Below, piece by piece: positions 54,570 to 64,000 of a DNA stretch of 64,000 nt; position 1 is the first letter of the stretch, and every line of letters starts with the position of its first letter. A model generated the notes under the pieces. It saw only the letters and a list, made by a program, of their open reading frames with translations, did not search any database and was not told where the DNA came from. The DNA comes from Corynebacterium genitalium ATCC 33030 (GTDB lineage Bacteria; Actinomycetota; Actinomycetes; Mycobacteriales; Mycobacteriaceae). The position numbers were made by a program, and so were the translations under genes. Where the stretch lies: positions 1,819,448-1,883,447 of the forward strand of contig NZ_CM000961.1 in assembly GCF_000143825.1 (NCBI RefSeq), given 5' to 3'.

Positions 54570-56420
54570 CTAGATCGACCCAACCGGGAATTTCGACGCC
54601 ATCGCGGATTGCAGTCCCTTGATGATGCGGAAGGAGTCACGCAGTGCGTCGCGGTCAATACTGGACAGCTGGGTCGGGTCGATACGGTAGTTCGGTTCTT
54701 CACCAGCACGGACCTGATTCGCTTGGTGCCGCAGCGCGAGGTTGGAAATGTAGTCGTAGGCGCGCAAGAGATCTTCGGCGCCCCGCGGAGAAATGCTCTG
54801 CCCTGCCGATGCCTCAATGCGCTTCTGCGTGCCCACGTCGGTAGCGCTCGCCAGGATCGCATAAAGTCGCGCCATCTGCACCACCGCCGCAGTGCCGCCC
54901 TTCTTCACGTCGAGGGTGGCGGCGTACTCGCCGGACCGCTCCACAACAAAGCCGCGGAAGAATCCGATCGGGGGTTCGCGTCGCGTCGCGAGCGCCGCGA
55001 GATGCGCGTGCAGGCGCTGTGAACCATGCGCGGCGACCACTGCGTTGTCGTGGACGCGCTGCGCCATCTCCTCGTCGCCGAACAGGCAGCGGAAGTCGAA
55101 GAAGATCTGCGCGTTAAGCAGCGCCTCGGACTCGGGAGCGGTGATCCACGTGTGGAAGGTCGCGTTCCACTCGTCCTCCGTCATCCGCCATTGCGACTGG
55201 GAAGCCATCATTTCACCCGGACACAACGCCTGGCCAGCTTCGGCCAGTCCGGTGCAGATGAACTCCGTGAAGCGGCGAAAGTAGTCGCCGTGCTCAGCCT
55301 CGTTGTAGGAGTTATCCAGCACCAGGGCGTTGTCTTGGTCCGACGCTGGGCCCATTTCACGGCGTGCCTGGGAGCCCACTGCGACGAACGCGTACGGCAC
55401 GGGCGCGGGGCCGAACTCTTCAGCCGCTAGTTCAGCGAGTCTGCGTGCGATCGCATCAGCGATGCTGGTCAGGAGTTGCTGCACTTCGCGTGCCGACGAG
55501 CCCCTGTCCAGGAAGCGGGCCGCCACGGCGGCGGCTCGTCGATAAGCATCTTTGAGCTCCTCCCTGTTGCTTCCCGCCACGTCTGCGGCGAGGTAGATCG
55601 GGTCGGACTGGAGCTGATGCATGATGTCCGAACTGGTCAGCACACCGACGATCTGGTCGTCTTGGGTCACCGGGAGGTGGTGAATGCCCAACTCGCTCAA
55701 GATGAGCATGGCTTCAAACAACTTCGTGTCCGGGGCGATCGTGCGCACCGGCGCTGTCATCACCTCCGCCACCTGTACCGAGGTGTCCAGACCTTTCGCT
55801 ACCACACGTTTACGCAAGTCGCGGTCGGTGAGAATGCCTGTTTCCGCGCCGCCGCAGATGACGATGCTGGACACGTTCGCCTCAACCATCTTCTCCGCGG
55901 TTGCGCGGATAGACTCATCGAAACGCGCGGTGACCAGGTTCCCCATCCGGATCATGTCGCTGACGGTCATGCGCAGGGTATCGGAATTGCCGGGGTCATT
56001 GATCTCGTGGGCGCGCGCAGCGACACGGCGGGACAGCGACTCGAAGAACCGCTTGATGTCCGGGTTGTCAGTGATCAGCTGGGTGAACGGTGCGCGCGGG
56101 AGCACGAGCAAAATGCTGTCCTCGATGGCGACCATGGCGTATCTGGACTCAGGCTCATCGACAAGTGTTGAGTATCCGAAGTTGCGGCCGGAATCGCGCC
56201 TGTCAATGAGGGCGTCCCCCTCGGCCAGAATATCCACCGCTCCCGACCGGATGATGTACAGGTTGTCGTTCACCTGGCCGTAGTCAACAACCGTCTCACC
56301 GCGCCGGACGTAAATGATCCGCATGTGCCGCGGCAGCTCACGAAGGGTCTCCTCTGGCAGGTGCGAGAAGGGCTCGTGCTGGGCAAGGAAGCTGCGGACT
56401 TCGTCGAGCTCAACTGTCAT
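54570..56420 (-). CDS. cNMP-binding/CBS/DUF294 nucleotidyltransferase-like protein
   Basis: 616 residues. An N-terminal cyclic-nucleotide-binding-like beta barrel (LRELPRHMRIIYVRRGETVV) is followed by two CBS domains (TVSDMIRMGNLVTARF, VQVAEVMTAPVRTIAP, LGIHHLPVT). A DUF294/GlnD-like nucleotidyltransferase domain then carries FVAVGSQARREMGPASDQDNAL with the GS-x10-D-x-D metal site, and a C-terminal helical domain. The layout suggests a nucleotide-sensing enzyme; the substrate is unknown. It is paired with the DnaQ-like exonuclease across the actinobacteria. Confidence 0.9.
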   Translation of the reverse strand: MTVELDEVRSFLAQHEPFSHLPEETLRELPRHMRIIYVRRGETVVDYGQVNDNLYIIRSGAVDILAEGDALIDRRDSGRNFGYSTLVDEPESRYAMVAIEDSILLVLPRAPFTQLITDNPDIKRFFESLSRRVAARAHEINDPGNSDTLRMTVSDMIRMGNLVTARFDESIRATAEKMVEANVSSIVICGGAETGILTDRDLRKRVVAKGLDTSVQVAEVMTAPVRTIAPDTKLFEAMLILSELGIHHLPVTQDDQIVGVLTSSDIMHQLQSDPIYLAADVAGSNREELKDAYRRAAAVAARFLDRGSSAREVQQLLTSIADAIARRLAELAAEEFGPAPVPYAFVAVGSQARREMGPASDQDNALVLDNSYNEAEHGDYFRRFTEFICTGLAEAGQALCPGEMMASQSQWRMTEDEWNATFHTWITAPESEALLNAQIFFDFRCLFGDEEMAQRVHDNAVVAAHGSQRLHAHLAALATRREPPIGFFRGFVVERSGEYAATLDVKKGGTAAVVQMARLYAILASATDVGTQKRIEASAGQSISPRGAEDLLRAYDYISNLALRHQANQVRAGEEPNYRIDPTQLSSIDRDALRDSFRIIKGLQSAMASKFPVGSI

Positions 56421-56421
56421 G

Positions 56422-56448
56422 GGGCTAACGTTGCCAGAAAGTTAGCCC
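56422..56448 (-). terminator. Hairpin between the lipoprotein and cNMP/CBS genes
   Basis: Eight-base-pair arms GGGCTAAC and GTTAGCCC with an 11-nt loop. It follows the lipoprotein stop and precedes the next start by 1 bp; there is no U-tract, so it may be an operator instead. Confidence 0.4.
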
Positions 56449-56466
56449 GGATAAAGCAGTTTAGAG

Positions 56467-57966
56467 TTACTGGTAGCTCACAAACCAGGGGCGTGGATCG
56501 ACCTCGTTGTAGGTCTGCTCCGGCGTGAACATCGGCTCATCTTCGTCAATGAAGTTCTTCCACGCCAGGAAAAAGCCCGGGTCCAAGCCCTCACGCAACA
56601 CATTCCAGGTGTCGTACTTCTGGCCCGGGGAGCCGTGACCGTCCGCATGGAGAATGAAGGACAGCTCCGGGCGGGACGTGTCAATGTTTTCACGGTCCGG
56701 CAACATAGCCACCTGGAATTGGTGCACGATGAGCGCCTTTTGCGGCAGGTTATTCTCGCGGGTCAGATCAGCGAGCCACTCGGTGACCTCGTTGATCTCC
56801 GCCGCGTCAGCAGAACCGACCTGCGCGGCCGGCGCCTGGCCTGGCTGAAGTTTCCACTCCGCGTCGAGCGCCAGGCCGACGTTGGGGCGCTTGAGCAAGT
56901 CTTCGTAGAGAAGTGCCTGCTCCTTGAAGGTGGTCAGACCCGGTTGCAGGTCAATGACTGCATATCCCCCGGCGTCCACGATCGCGTCGATGTACGGTTC
57001 CAGCTCGGCGGGATCGAACTCGTTTGTGAAGTTGCCGTCGTCCCCTGGGTGTTCCGACGCGACAGTAGCGATGATCTCGAAGGCAGGAATGACCTGCTCG
57101 TCGGAGAACGCTTTGTATTCCTCCACATACTGGTTGACCACATCAACAGATTCCGCGGGCGGCTGCTCACCCATCTGACCCAGTGCGGGACCAGACGGGT
57201 GGCCGTACAGCGCGATCATCCGGCGTCCCGGGAACACCAACCCGCCACCGCCGGGAAGCTCACCGTTGCCGGCAAGAGAAATCACGTCGCGGAAGTGCTC
57301 GGTGTCGCCGAACTGTTGGCCCAGCGCGACCGCGTCGTGGCCATCGACCTGCGCGATGGATTCACTAGTCACCCGGGGATCTGCGTACGGCAGCACGGTA
57401 AGCGGAAGCTTTGATGCTGCTGCGGTCGCAGCTGCGGCACGAGACGTCAGCTCAGTGACGAAGATCAGCGTGCTGCTCCCGCCATCGTGGGTCTGCTCCC
57501 CCGCCTCAGCCACCGCAGCAACCTCGTGGCCGTCCTCTGCGGTGAGCGCAGCGGTGTCTTCGATCGCCTGCAAATCCTCGTCGTCCTGCTCGGATCCGGT
57601 GCCGACCTCAATCACACGCTCCGCCCCCAGGCGCTGCACCTCAGCGTCGACGGCCGAACTGGACTCCTCCTGCTGTGTCAGCATCGGCGCACCCAGATCA
57701 ATGGCGATCGCTGCAGCCTGCAGCTGGTCGTCCTTCTCCGCAGAAGACACCACGACGGTGTCAGAGGATTCAAAGAACTGCTGGGATACTTCGGCGCCTG
57801 TGCCGTCCGGATCAGCGATCACCACCGAACCGTCCGAAACAAGATCAGCTGCGAGCTGCTCCTCGCGGCTGAGCTCTGGGTCTGCATCCTGGCCGTCGTC
57901 GGTGCAGGATGAGAGAACGAGAGCGGACGCTACCAGGACGGCAGCCGTGACTGGCCTATAAGACAT
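56467..57966 (-). CDS. Lipoprotein with a cell-wall-binding-repeat-2-like N-terminal part
   Basis: 499 residues from ATG 57966, supported by a TAGACT box 7 nt upstream. The signal peptide ends in the lipobox LVLSSC. Residues 25-230 have a repetitive Rossmann-like pattern (FFESSDTVVVSSAEKDDQLQ, AAAIAIDLGAPMLTQQEESS, VQRLGAERVIEVG) like PF04122 (CWB2). The C-terminal 230 residues look like a barrel with acidic patches (FEIIATVASEHPGDDG, AGGYAVIDLQPG, LALDAEWKLQPGQ), possibly glycosidase-like. Its paralogue lies at the window end. Confidence 0.75.
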   Translation of the reverse strand: MSYRPVTAAVLVASALVLSSCTDDGQDADPELSREEQLAADLVSDGSVVIADPDGTGAEVSQQFFESSDTVVVSSAEKDDQLQAAAIAIDLGAPMLTQQEESSSAVDAEVQRLGAERVIEVGTGSEQDDEDLQAIEDTAALTAEDGHEVAAVAEAGEQTHDGGSSTLIFVTELTSRAAAATAAASKLPLTVLPYADPRVTSESIAQVDGHDAVALGQQFGDTEHFRDVISLAGNGELPGGGGLVFPGRRMIALYGHPSGPALGQMGEQPPAESVDVVNQYVEEYKAFSDEQVIPAFEIIATVASEHPGDDGNFTNEFDPAELEPYIDAIVDAGGYAVIDLQPGLTTFKEQALLYEDLLKRPNVGLALDAEWKLQPGQAPAAQVGSADAAEINEVTEWLADLTRENNLPQKALIVHQFQVAMLPDRENIDTSRPELSFILHADGHGSPGQKYDTWNVLREGLDPGFFLAWKNFIDEDEPMFTPEQTYNEVDPRPWFVSYQ

Positions 57967-57973
57967 AGGCCGA

Positions 57974-57979
57974 AGTCTA
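57974..57979 (-). promoter_or_regulatory. -10 box TAGACT of the lipoprotein gene, leaderless
   Basis: The hexamer is 7 nt before ATG 57966 and overlaps the first bases of leuB's 3' end (57977). Confidence 0.55.
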
Positions 57980-58993
57980 CTTGAGAGCCTCCGCGATGCG
58001 GGTGCCGACGCGCTCCGTGGAGATCTCCTCCCCGCCCCGTGCAGACACGTCGTTGGCGACGGCAGCCTCGATACGGGAGGCTCCATCTTCATCATCAAGC
58101 CAGCGCAGCATCATGGCGACGGAGAGAATCATCGCGGTCGGATCCGCGATGCCTTTGCCCGCAATATCCGGTGCGGATCCGTGGACCGGCTCGAACATGG
58201 AGGGGTTGGTGCGGGAAGCATCGATGTTGCCCGAGCACGCCAAACCAACACCACCGGCGACAGCACCAGCAAGATCGGTGAGGATATCGCCGAAGAGATT
58301 GTCGGTGACAATCACGTCATAGCGCGACGGGTCGGTGACCATGTAGATCGTCGCGGCATCGATGTGGTTGTAATCGACGTTCACCTCCGGGTACTCGCGG
58401 GCGACATCGTTGACGGTGTTCTGCCATAGCGCACCGGCGTTGGTGAGCACGTTCGTCTTGTGCACGAGAGTGAGCTTCTTGCGTCGCTCCATGGCGGTCT
58501 CGAAACCGTGGCGGACAAGGCGCTCCACACCGTAGCGGGTGTTTTGGGAGACCTCGCTGGCAACCTCCGCGGGGGTGCCCTGGCGCAGGGTGCCGCCGTT
58601 TCCGCAGTACAGGCCCTCTGTTCCTTCGCGCACAACGACAAAGTCGATATCCCCAGGGTTCGCCAACGGGCTCACCGCCGTCGGGTACAGCTTCGATGGG
58701 CGAAGGTTGACAAAATGGTCCAGTTTGAAGCGCAGCGGCAACAGCAAACCGCGCTCCAACACGCCTGCCGGAACGCGGTCTGGGTCGCCAATCGCGCCGA
58801 GCAAGATCGCGTCGTGCTCCCGCAAGCTGTCCAAGTCCTCATCGGTCAGCAGCTCGCCGTTGCGCAGGTAGCGGAGAGCGCCGAGGTCGTACTCGGTGAG
58901 CTCCACGTCTCCGCGCACCGCGCGCAGAACTCTGAGACCTTCTTCCATCACCTCGGGACCAATGCCGTCCCCTGCAATAACCGCAACTTTCAT
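57977..58993 (-). CDS. leuB: 3-isopropylmalate dehydrogenase
   Basis: 338 residues. [20 protein letters not shown] opens the family; [28 protein letters not shown] (catalytic Lys), [18 protein letters not shown] (Mg-binding) and [15 protein letters not shown] follow. It oxidises and decarboxylates 3-isopropylmalate, the step after LeuCD. TAAGCT 7 nt upstream of ATG 58993 suggests a leaderless transcript. I see no LtbR-type box close to this promoter. Confidence 0.97.
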   Translation of the reverse strand: MKVAVIAGDGIGPEVMEEGLRVLRAVRGDVELTEYDLGALRYLRNGELLTDEDLDSLREHDAILLGAIGDPDRVPAGVLERGLLLPLRFKLDHFVNLRPSKLYPTAVSPLANPGDIDFVVVREGTEGLYCGNGGTLRQGTPAEVASEVSQNTRYGVERLVRHGFETAMERRKKLTLVHKTNVLTNAGALWQNTVNDVAREYPEVNVDYNHIDAATIYMVTDPSRYDVIVTDNLFGDILTDLAGAVAGGVGLACSGNIDASRTNPSMFEPVHGSAPDIAGKGIADPTAMILSVAMMLRWLDDEDGASRIEAAVANDVSARGGEEISTERVGTRIAEALK

Positions 58994-59000
58994 GCAGCTC

Positions 59001-59006
59001 AGCTTA
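59001..59006 (-). promoter_or_regulatory. -10 box TAAGCT of leuB, leaderless
   Basis: The hexamer is 7 nt before ATG 58993 and overlaps the ybdD stop. Confidence 0.55.
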
Positions 59007-59207
59007 ACAACAACGGCTCCCCGGATTCGCCTCTTGGTGTGCCCACCGCGTCTTCCAGAACTCCCGTTCCGTCATCAATTCTGCGTCCGGGTGGTGGGCG
59101 CGCTGATGCGCACAATACTTCGCGTAGTCGCTATCGCCCATCAGCTCCTTGATGTACCAACTCGTCCACTTGAATGCCGAGACGGCACCATGTGCGATAG
59201 CACCCAT
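59004..59207 (-). CDS. YbdD/YjiX family small protein
   Basis: 67 residues. [19 protein letters not shown] and [20 protein letters not shown] match the YbdD/YjiX family (PF04328), always found after CstA/BtsT pyruvate transporters and thought to be needed for their function. The ATG shares a base with the cstA stop (TAATG). Two C-terminal cysteines and several histidines are conserved in the family. Confidence 0.9.
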   Translation of the reverse strand: MGAIAHGAVSAFKWTSWYIKELMGDSDYAKYCAHQRAHHPDAELMTEREFWKTRWAHQEANPGSRCC

Positions 59208-61504
59208 TAATGCCCCGCTTCCGCCGGTGAATTCAATTCGAGCCCGTACTCCTTCGCCACTGCTTTCTCCTCCGCCGTGGCGAGCATCCCGCGCGGGGCG
59301 AACAGGGTGGACGAGACATCGGGTTCCTCGTTGGTCTCGATCTCTTCTCCGCGTTTGTGGGCCTGCACCGCACGCACGCACGCCACCACCGTCGCCACGA
59401 CCACGACAATCACCAACACTGCGAAGAAGATGGACAAAATGCCCTGAATCATCGTGTTCCGCACGACAATGTCGATCTCCTCCGGGCTGCCCGCCGCCTG
59501 GAATGTCTCCAGGCCCTGGTTGCGCGCATCCTTGTACTTCGAGTGCTGCGCGAAGTAGCCGATCGCAGGATCGTCGCTGAAGATCTTCTGCCAGCTCGCC
59601 GTCATGGTGATGATCAGGTCCCACACCAGCGGAACCATCGGGATCCACGCCCACCTGAACAGCCCCTTCTTGAACACGATCGCGGTGACAAGGCACAGCG
59701 CGATCGCCGCCAGCAGCTGGTTGGCTATGCCGAACAGCGGAAAGAGCACGTTGATGCCGCCGAGCGGGTCGGTCACACCCATGACCAGGATCGCGCCCCA
59801 CATACCGCAGACGAGAACGGTGGACACCCAGCTGCCCACGCGCCAGGACGGGTCCTTGAACTTCTCCAGGCCAGAGACATTGCCGATGATGTCGCCCATC
59901 ATGAAGCGGGCGACGCGGGTGCCGGCATCAATGGCGGTAAGGATGAACAGGCCCTCAAACATGATGGCGAAGTGGTACCAGAATGCCTGCATGCCCGGGT
60001 GGCTGAAGATATTGGTCATGATCTCGGACATGCCGATGGCGAAGGTCGGTGCGCCGCCGGTGCGGGACACGATGCTCGGTTCCCCCACTGCCTCGGCGAG
60101 GGCCGTCAGCTGCTCTGCGGAGACTCCCTGCCCCGGGATGTTCAGGCTGTTAACGAATTCAGCCGCGGTAGCTTCTTCCCCGCCGGTTTTTGCCTTCGGG
60201 GAGTTGATGGCGAAGTAGATGTGCCGATCGAGCACCACAGCGGTGATCAGCGCCATGATGGCCACGAAAGACTCCATGAGCATGCCGCCGTACCCGATCG
60301 CGCGTGCGTGCGTCTCTTTCTCCAGCAGCTTCGGGGTGGTGCCGGAAGAAATCAGTGCGTGGAAACCAGAGAGCGCGCCGCAGGCGATGGTGATGAACAG
60401 GAACGGGAACAGGTTGCCGGAGAATACCGGGCCGCCGCCCTCTAGGCCGAAGGATGTGATCGCCGGCATGTGAACCTCGGGCCTGTCGATGAGGATCGCC
60501 AGCGCCAGCATGACAATCACGCCGATCTTCATGAAGGTGGACAGATAATCGCGCGGGGCGAGCAGCAACCACACCGGCAAGATGGAGGCGACCACACCGT
60601 AGATCAGGATGCAGACTGCCAGCGTGGCCTTGGACAGGGTGAACAGTTCCGCGCCCCAGGAGGTCTCCGCGACGTACCCGCCGCCGAGAATCGCCGCCAT
60701 GAGCAGCACCACGCCGATGGCGGAGACCTCCGCAACACGGCCCGGACGAAGGAAACGGCCGTACACCCCCATGAACAAGGCGATCGGGATGGTCATCGCG
60801 ATGGAGAACACACCCCACGGAGACTCCGCCAGGGCGTTGACCACGACCAGGCCCAGCACGGCGATGATGATCACCATGATGACCATGGTGGCGATGCTGC
60901 CGGCGACGCCGCCGACCTGGCCGACTTCCTCTTTGAGCATCTGCCCCAGGGAGCGGCCGCGGCGGCGCTGGGACACGGCGAGAACGAGGTAGTCCTGCAC
61001 CGCGCCGGCAAGCACGACGCCGATGATGATCCAGAGCGTGCTGGGCAGGTACCCCATCTGCGCGGCCATGACCGGGCCGACGAGAGGGCCGGCGCCGGCG
61101 ATCGCGGCGAAGTGGTGGCCGAAGAGCACGCGGCGGTCGGTGGGAACGAAATCAGAACCGTCATTGACATACTCGGCCGGTGTCGCCCGGGTATTCCGCG
61201 GCTTGACCACCTTGTACTCGACGAGACGGGCATACAGGCTGAACCCGATGATGTATGTGCCAATGGCGGCGAGCACGAGCCACACCGAATTGATGGTCTC
61301 GCCGCGGTGCAACGCGATCGCGCCCCAGCCGAGCGCGGCGAGCACTGCCGCGAAACCGATGACGATACGTTCGACGGCGCCGATCGCTTTCCTCGGCTTC
61401 ACACCGACGACGTGCTCTTTCCCGTCGGGTGTCGTGGTGATTTCGAGCCTTTCGCGCGGCACTGCGCCCGCTTGCGACTCGTCGCGTTCAACTGCGGTGG
61501 TCAA
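59207..61504 (-). CDS. cstA: CstA-type pyruvate transporter (carbon starvation protein A)
   Basis: 765 residues from TTG 61504, which follows AAGGGG by 6 nt. More than fifteen hydrophobic helices; CstA motifs RRVLFGHHFAAIAGAGPLVGP, VQDYLVLAVSQRRRGRSLG and NVLFPLFGIANQLLAAIALC. CstA/BtsT proteins import pyruvate (and in Gram-negatives peptides were first proposed). Coupled with the YbdD-like gene. In C. glutamicum cstA is controlled by GlxR and Ram regulators; no full GlxR site is seen here. Confidence 0.95.
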   Translation of the reverse strand: MTTAVERDESQAGAVPRERLEITTTPDGKEHVVGVKPRKAIGAVERIVIGFAAVLAALGWGAIALHRGETINSVWLVLAAIGTYIIGFSLYARLVEYKVVKPRNTRATPAEYVNDGSDFVPTDRRVLFGHHFAAIAGAGPLVGPVMAAQMGYLPSTLWIIIGVVLAGAVQDYLVLAVSQRRRGRSLGQMLKEEVGQVGGVAGSIATMVIMVIIIAVLGLVVVNALAESPWGVFSIAMTIPIALFMGVYGRFLRPGRVAEVSAIGVVLLMAAILGGGYVAETSWGAELFTLSKATLAVCILIYGVVASILPVWLLLAPRDYLSTFMKIGVIVMLALAILIDRPEVHMPAITSFGLEGGGPVFSGNLFPFLFITIACGALSGFHALISSGTTPKLLEKETHARAIGYGGMLMESFVAIMALITAVVLDRHIYFAINSPKAKTGGEEATAAEFVNSLNIPGQGVSAEQLTALAEAVGEPSIVSRTGGAPTFAIGMSEIMTNIFSHPGMQAFWYHFAIMFEGLFILTAIDAGTRVARFMMGDIIGNVSGLEKFKDPSWRVGSWVSTVLVCGMWGAILVMGVTDPLGGINVLFPLFGIANQLLAAIALCLVTAIVFKKGLFRWAWIPMVPLVWDLIITMTASWQKIFSDDPAIGYFAQHSKYKDARNQGLETFQAAGSPEEIDIVVRNTMIQGILSIFFAVLVIVVVVATVVACVRAVQAHKRGEEIETNEEPDVSSTLFAPRGMLATAEEKAVAKEYGLELNSPAEAGH

Positions 61505-61579
61505 GTTCGCCCCCTTAATTAGGCTAAGAAAATGAAGTGCGTAAATACTCGCATATGCGCGGAGACGGGCGCAGAAAAA

Positions 61580-61605
61580 ATCCCGGATTAATTCACATCC
61601 GGGAT
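61580..61605 (-). terminator. Intrinsic terminator of serA
   Basis: Nine-base-pair arms ATCCCGGAT/ATCCGGGAT (61580-61588 and 61597-61605). A six-A run at 61575-61580 becomes a U-tract on the minus strand. It lies between the serA stop and the cstA promoter. Confidence 0.88.
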
Positions 61606-61676
61606 AAGTTTCTTTCGCTGGAGCGTATCGGTCGAGCGAGATGACCTAATCAGGCACGAATATATACGCGCATGAG

Positions 61677-63260
61677 CTAGTCGAGCACCAGCTGGAAGCA
61701 GTCCGCTTCGATGGTCTTCGCGACCGAAGCTTCAAGATCAGCAGGCACCTCGGACTCGACTCGGAGAATGAGGAACGCGCCGTCGTCCTTTGCGGACTGG
61801 GTCAGCGCGGCAGCTTCGATATTGATGTCGTGCTCGCCCAGCTGGAAACCGACCTTGCCCAGGGCGCCCGGCTGGTCGGTGTAGGACAGGAACAAGTTGC
61901 GGCCCTCTGCCCGCATGTCCACACCGCGGCCATTGATGCGGACGATCTTCTCCACGTGCTCCAGGCCGGTAAGCGCCCCTTCGACGGTGGCGGTGTCACC
62001 GGAGGCGGACACGAGCTGAACTTCCAGGGAGGAACGGTGGCCGCGGGATTCGGAAGCGACACCGGATTCGACGTTCAGGCCACGGGCCTCCGCGATAGCC
62101 GGGGCGTTGACAAAGGTCACCGGCTCTTCGACGATGCCGGAGAACAGACCGCGCTCGGCAGACAGCGCCAGCGTGGCCGGATCCTCGTGGGACAGCTCCC
62201 CGCGGGCGGTGACTTTGAGGGAGACCGGTGCGTCGTCGAGAAGCTTGCCGGCCAGCAGACCGAGCTTGCGGGACAGATCGAGCCACACTGCCACTTCTTC
62301 GTTCACCGCGCCACCAATGATGTTGACCGCGTCCGGGACGAATTCGCCCGCGAGAGCCTTGAGCACAGAGTCTGCGACATCAGTGCCAGCGCGGTCCTGT
62401 GCCTCCGCAGTCGACGCTCCCAGGTGCGGGGTCACCACGACCTCCTCCAGCTCAAACAGCGGGGAGTCGGTGCACGGCTCGCTGGCATAGACATCGAAAC
62501 CTGCACCGCGAATCGGGCCGTTTGTGATCGCGTCGGCAAGCGCGTGCTCGTCGACAAGCCCGCCGCGGGCCGCGTTGACAATGATCTGGCCTTCCTTCGC
62601 CTTTGCCAGCAGCTCAGCATTGAACATGCCCTGCGTTTCCTTCGTCTTGGGCAGGTGAATGGTCACGAAGTCTGCACGGGAGACCAGCTCATCCAACTCG
62701 ACCAGCTCAACACCGAGCTGCGCGGCACGCGTCGGGTTCGCGTACGGGTCATACGCAATGATCTCAGTGTCAAAGGCGGCCAGACGCTGCGCGAACAGCT
62801 GACCGATGTGGCCGAAGCCGACGATGCCGACGGTCTTTCCGAAGATCTCCACGCCCTTGAAGGAAGAACGTTTCCACTCACCGTCGCGCAGGGTCTTGTC
62901 GGCCGCCGGGATCTGGCGGGCAGTGGACAGCAGCAACGCGATTGCGTGCTCGCAAGCAGAGTGAATGTTCGAGGTCGGTGCGTTGACGACCATCACGCCG
63001 CGCTCCGTGGCCGTCGGCACGTCGACGTTGTCCAGGCCGACACCAGCGCGGCCCACGATGCGTAGGTTCGGAGCAGCCTCGAGAACCTCACGGTCCACAG
63101 TCGTTGCAGAACGCACGAGAAGAGCCTCAGCCTCGGGCACAGCTGCGAGCAGTTCCGCACGGTTCGGGCCATCAACCCACCGCACCTCTACTGCGTCTCC
63201 GAGGGCATCAACAGTGGACTGGGCGAGCTTGTCGGCGATGAGAACGACGGGCTTAGACAC
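61677..63260 (-). CDS. serA: D-3-phosphoglycerate dehydrogenase
   Basis: 527 residues from GTG 63260, with AAGGAG 9 nt upstream. The NAD domain ([21 protein letters not shown]), catalytic Arg/Glu/His ([18 protein letters not shown]), an intervening domain and a C-terminal ACT domain ([20 protein letters not shown]) are complete. It is the long, actinobacterial type. It oxidises 3-phosphoglycerate in the first step of serine synthesis; the ACT domain suggests serine feedback control. Confidence 0.97.
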   Translation of the reverse strand: MSKPVVLIADKLAQSTVDALGDAVEVRWVDGPNRAELLAAVPEAEALLVRSATTVDREVLEAAPNLRIVGRAGVGLDNVDVPTATERGVMVVNAPTSNIHSACEHAIALLLSTARQIPAADKTLRDGEWKRSSFKGVEIFGKTVGIVGFGHIGQLFAQRLAAFDTEIIAYDPYANPTRAAQLGVELVELDELVSRADFVTIHLPKTKETQGMFNAELLAKAKEGQIIVNAARGGLVDEHALADAITNGPIRGAGFDVYASEPCTDSPLFELEEVVVTPHLGASTAEAQDRAGTDVADSVLKALAGEFVPDAVNIIGGAVNEEVAVWLDLSRKLGLLAGKLLDDAPVSLKVTARGELSHEDPATLALSAERGLFSGIVEEPVTFVNAPAIAEARGLNVESGVASESRGHRSSLEVQLVSASGDTATVEGALTGLEHVEKIVRINGRGVDMRAEGRNLFLSYTDQPGALGKVGFQLGEHDINIEAAALTQSAKDDGAFLILRVESEVPADLEASVAKTIEADCFQLVLD

Positions 63261-63301
63261 GGTGGGTACTCTCCTTGGAAACGGGATATCAGCAGCGCTG
63301 G

Positions 63302-64000
63302 TTAGTTTAGCGCCCCCGCTTCCGCTTCCGCGATGCGGTCTGCCAGATCCTCTCCCGTTCCAAAGTCACGCCCGAGGGCGACTAAGGGTTTGTCCGCCAA
63401 ACCGGCTGTGGCAAGCAGGGTTTCCCGTGCGGCCCGGGGATCCGGATCCGGCACCACGGTCACCGCTGCTCCGTAGGCCCGGGCAGTAGCGATCGCCGGA
63501 ACAGAAGCGCTGTCCAGTGCGATGACCTGCGGCGCCATCTCTGCATCCAGCCGCGACTGAAGAGGCACCGTCCCGCTTTCCGCGTTCTCCGGAACCTTCT
63601 GCTCCCCGGGGAATCCCGCGCGCAGCCACGTGGGTTCAGAGGCGTTGAGGTCCGCCACCGCCACAGCGGCATCGTCTGGCGATTCCACGACGTGTTCGGT
63701 GAATTTTAAAGACGTCGCTTGCTCAAGCGCCTCCAGCCCGCCCGGGTCACGCACGATCACGAGATCCTCCGTGTAGTTGAGCACCGGAACATAACCCACC
63801 GCGAAGATAGTGTGCGCGCCGAGTCGCTCAATTTCCTGAATGACCTGATTGTGGTGGTCGCTGTCGTAAATGACCATCGGGGCATGTGCGACCGCAGCCA
63901 CGGATGCCGCGCGCAGCTGCGAATGCATGTCCCCGTCCGAGAGAATCAGAATCTCGGAGGATTCGAAGAACAATTCGGTCGCTGCGAACCCATGCGGATC
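63302..64000 (-). CDS. Cell-wall-binding-repeat-2-like protein, 5' end outside window
   Basis: 232 C-terminal residues are visible; the frame stays open to the window edge ([15 protein letters not shown]...). The sequence [39 protein letters not shown] and [14 protein letters not shown] matches the N-terminal part of the 499-residue lipoprotein at 56.5-58.0 kb block for block. It resembles PF04122 but lacks that protein's C-terminal barrel. A further C-terminal stretch has [20 protein letters not shown]. Likely exported; role unknown. Confidence 0.72.
   Translation of the reverse strand, partial: DPHGFAATELFFESSEILILSDGDMHSQLRAASVAAVAHAPMVIYDSDHHNQVIQEIERLGAHTIFAVGYVPVLNYTEDLVIVRDPGGLEALEQATSLKFTEHVVESPDDAAVAVADLNASEPTWLRAGFPGEQKVPENAESGTVPLQSRLDAEMAPQVIALDSASVPAIATARAYGAAVTVVPDPDPRAARETLLATAGLADKPLVALGRDFGTGEDLADRIAEAEAGALN

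Noticed and set aside
61518..61535. DtxR-like half box TTAGCCTAA before cstA
   Set aside because: Only about 12 of 19 positions fit the iron-box consensus and one arm is absent; too weak to annotate.
48361..61654. Shared 13-mer TGACCTAATCAGG at 48361 and 61642
   Set aside because: In 64 kb dozens of chance 13-mer pairs are expected; the contexts otherwise differ.

Overview
The window is a piece of a high-GC actinobacterial chromosome, almost certainly a Corynebacterium. The gene neighbourhood serA, cstA, leuB, gltX plus two tRNAs, ltbR-leuCD, gpsA, ddl, thiL, recG, coaD, polA, rpsA, coaE follows the order I know from C. glutamicum. It also carries corynebacterial lineage markers: an LtbR-type IclR regulator beside leuC, a DUF3515 lipoprotein-like gene, a cutinase, a MutT1-type Nudix-phosphatase fusion, and a GlxR-like site. 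I cannot name the species. No plasmid, prophage or CRISPR array is visible; the only mobile element is one IS3-family insertion.

Layout. 1-5.3 kb: the end of a dipeptide/oligopeptide ABC transporter operon (two permeases and a fused double ATPase), then a eukaryote-like carnitine/choline acyltransferase. 5.4-14.2 kb: coaE, DUF4259, a TRIC-type channel, a decayed HNH nuclease, rpsA, a YkvI-like membrane protein and polA. 14.4-21.2 kb: small membrane proteins, tRNA-Leu, a GNAT enzyme, EamA exporter, macrodomain hydrolase, YdhK-like lipoprotein, M20 amidohydrolase and an alanine/sodium symporter. 21.3-24.8 kb: a beheaded SGNH esterase, a frameshifted photolyase, a cutinase and a small secreted protein. 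24.9-27.5 kb: a complete polar amino-acid ABC importer. 27.6-34.0 kb: a tight minus-strand run thiL-ung-DAK2-recG-rsmD-coaD. 34.0-42.1 kb: DUF3515, ddl, gpsA, mutT1, leuC-leuD-DUF418 and the divergent regulator ltbR.

42.1-46.2 kb holds the most unusual unit: an SbnA-like PLP synthase overlapping a giant gene that fuses an FAD/NAD(P)-binding oxidoreductase to a fold-type III PLP decarboxylase. It looks like a compact, uncharacterised pathway for an unusual amino acid or amine, related in logic to diaminopropionate/metallophore chemistry. 46.2-48.3 kb: a DUF6230-DUF6114-proline-rich secreted protein operon. 48.4-49.9 kb: the IS3 element. 50.0-64.0 kb: two tRNAs, gltX, isochorismate synthase, an FAH-family (Odx-like) enzyme, DnaQ-like exonuclease, cNMP/CBS/DUF294 protein, two related lipoprotein/wall proteins, leuB, YbdD-CstA and serA.

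Two signals cut across the window. First, an exact 11-mer, CGTCGATAAGC, occurs 18 times in both orientations (chance expectation about 0.03), in coding and non-coding DNA, plus seven copies of its single-transition variant CGTCGACAAGC; I do not recognise it. Second, at least fifteen genes have a -10 box of form TANNNT 6-8 nt before the start codon, implying leaderless mRNAs; this settles several start codons.
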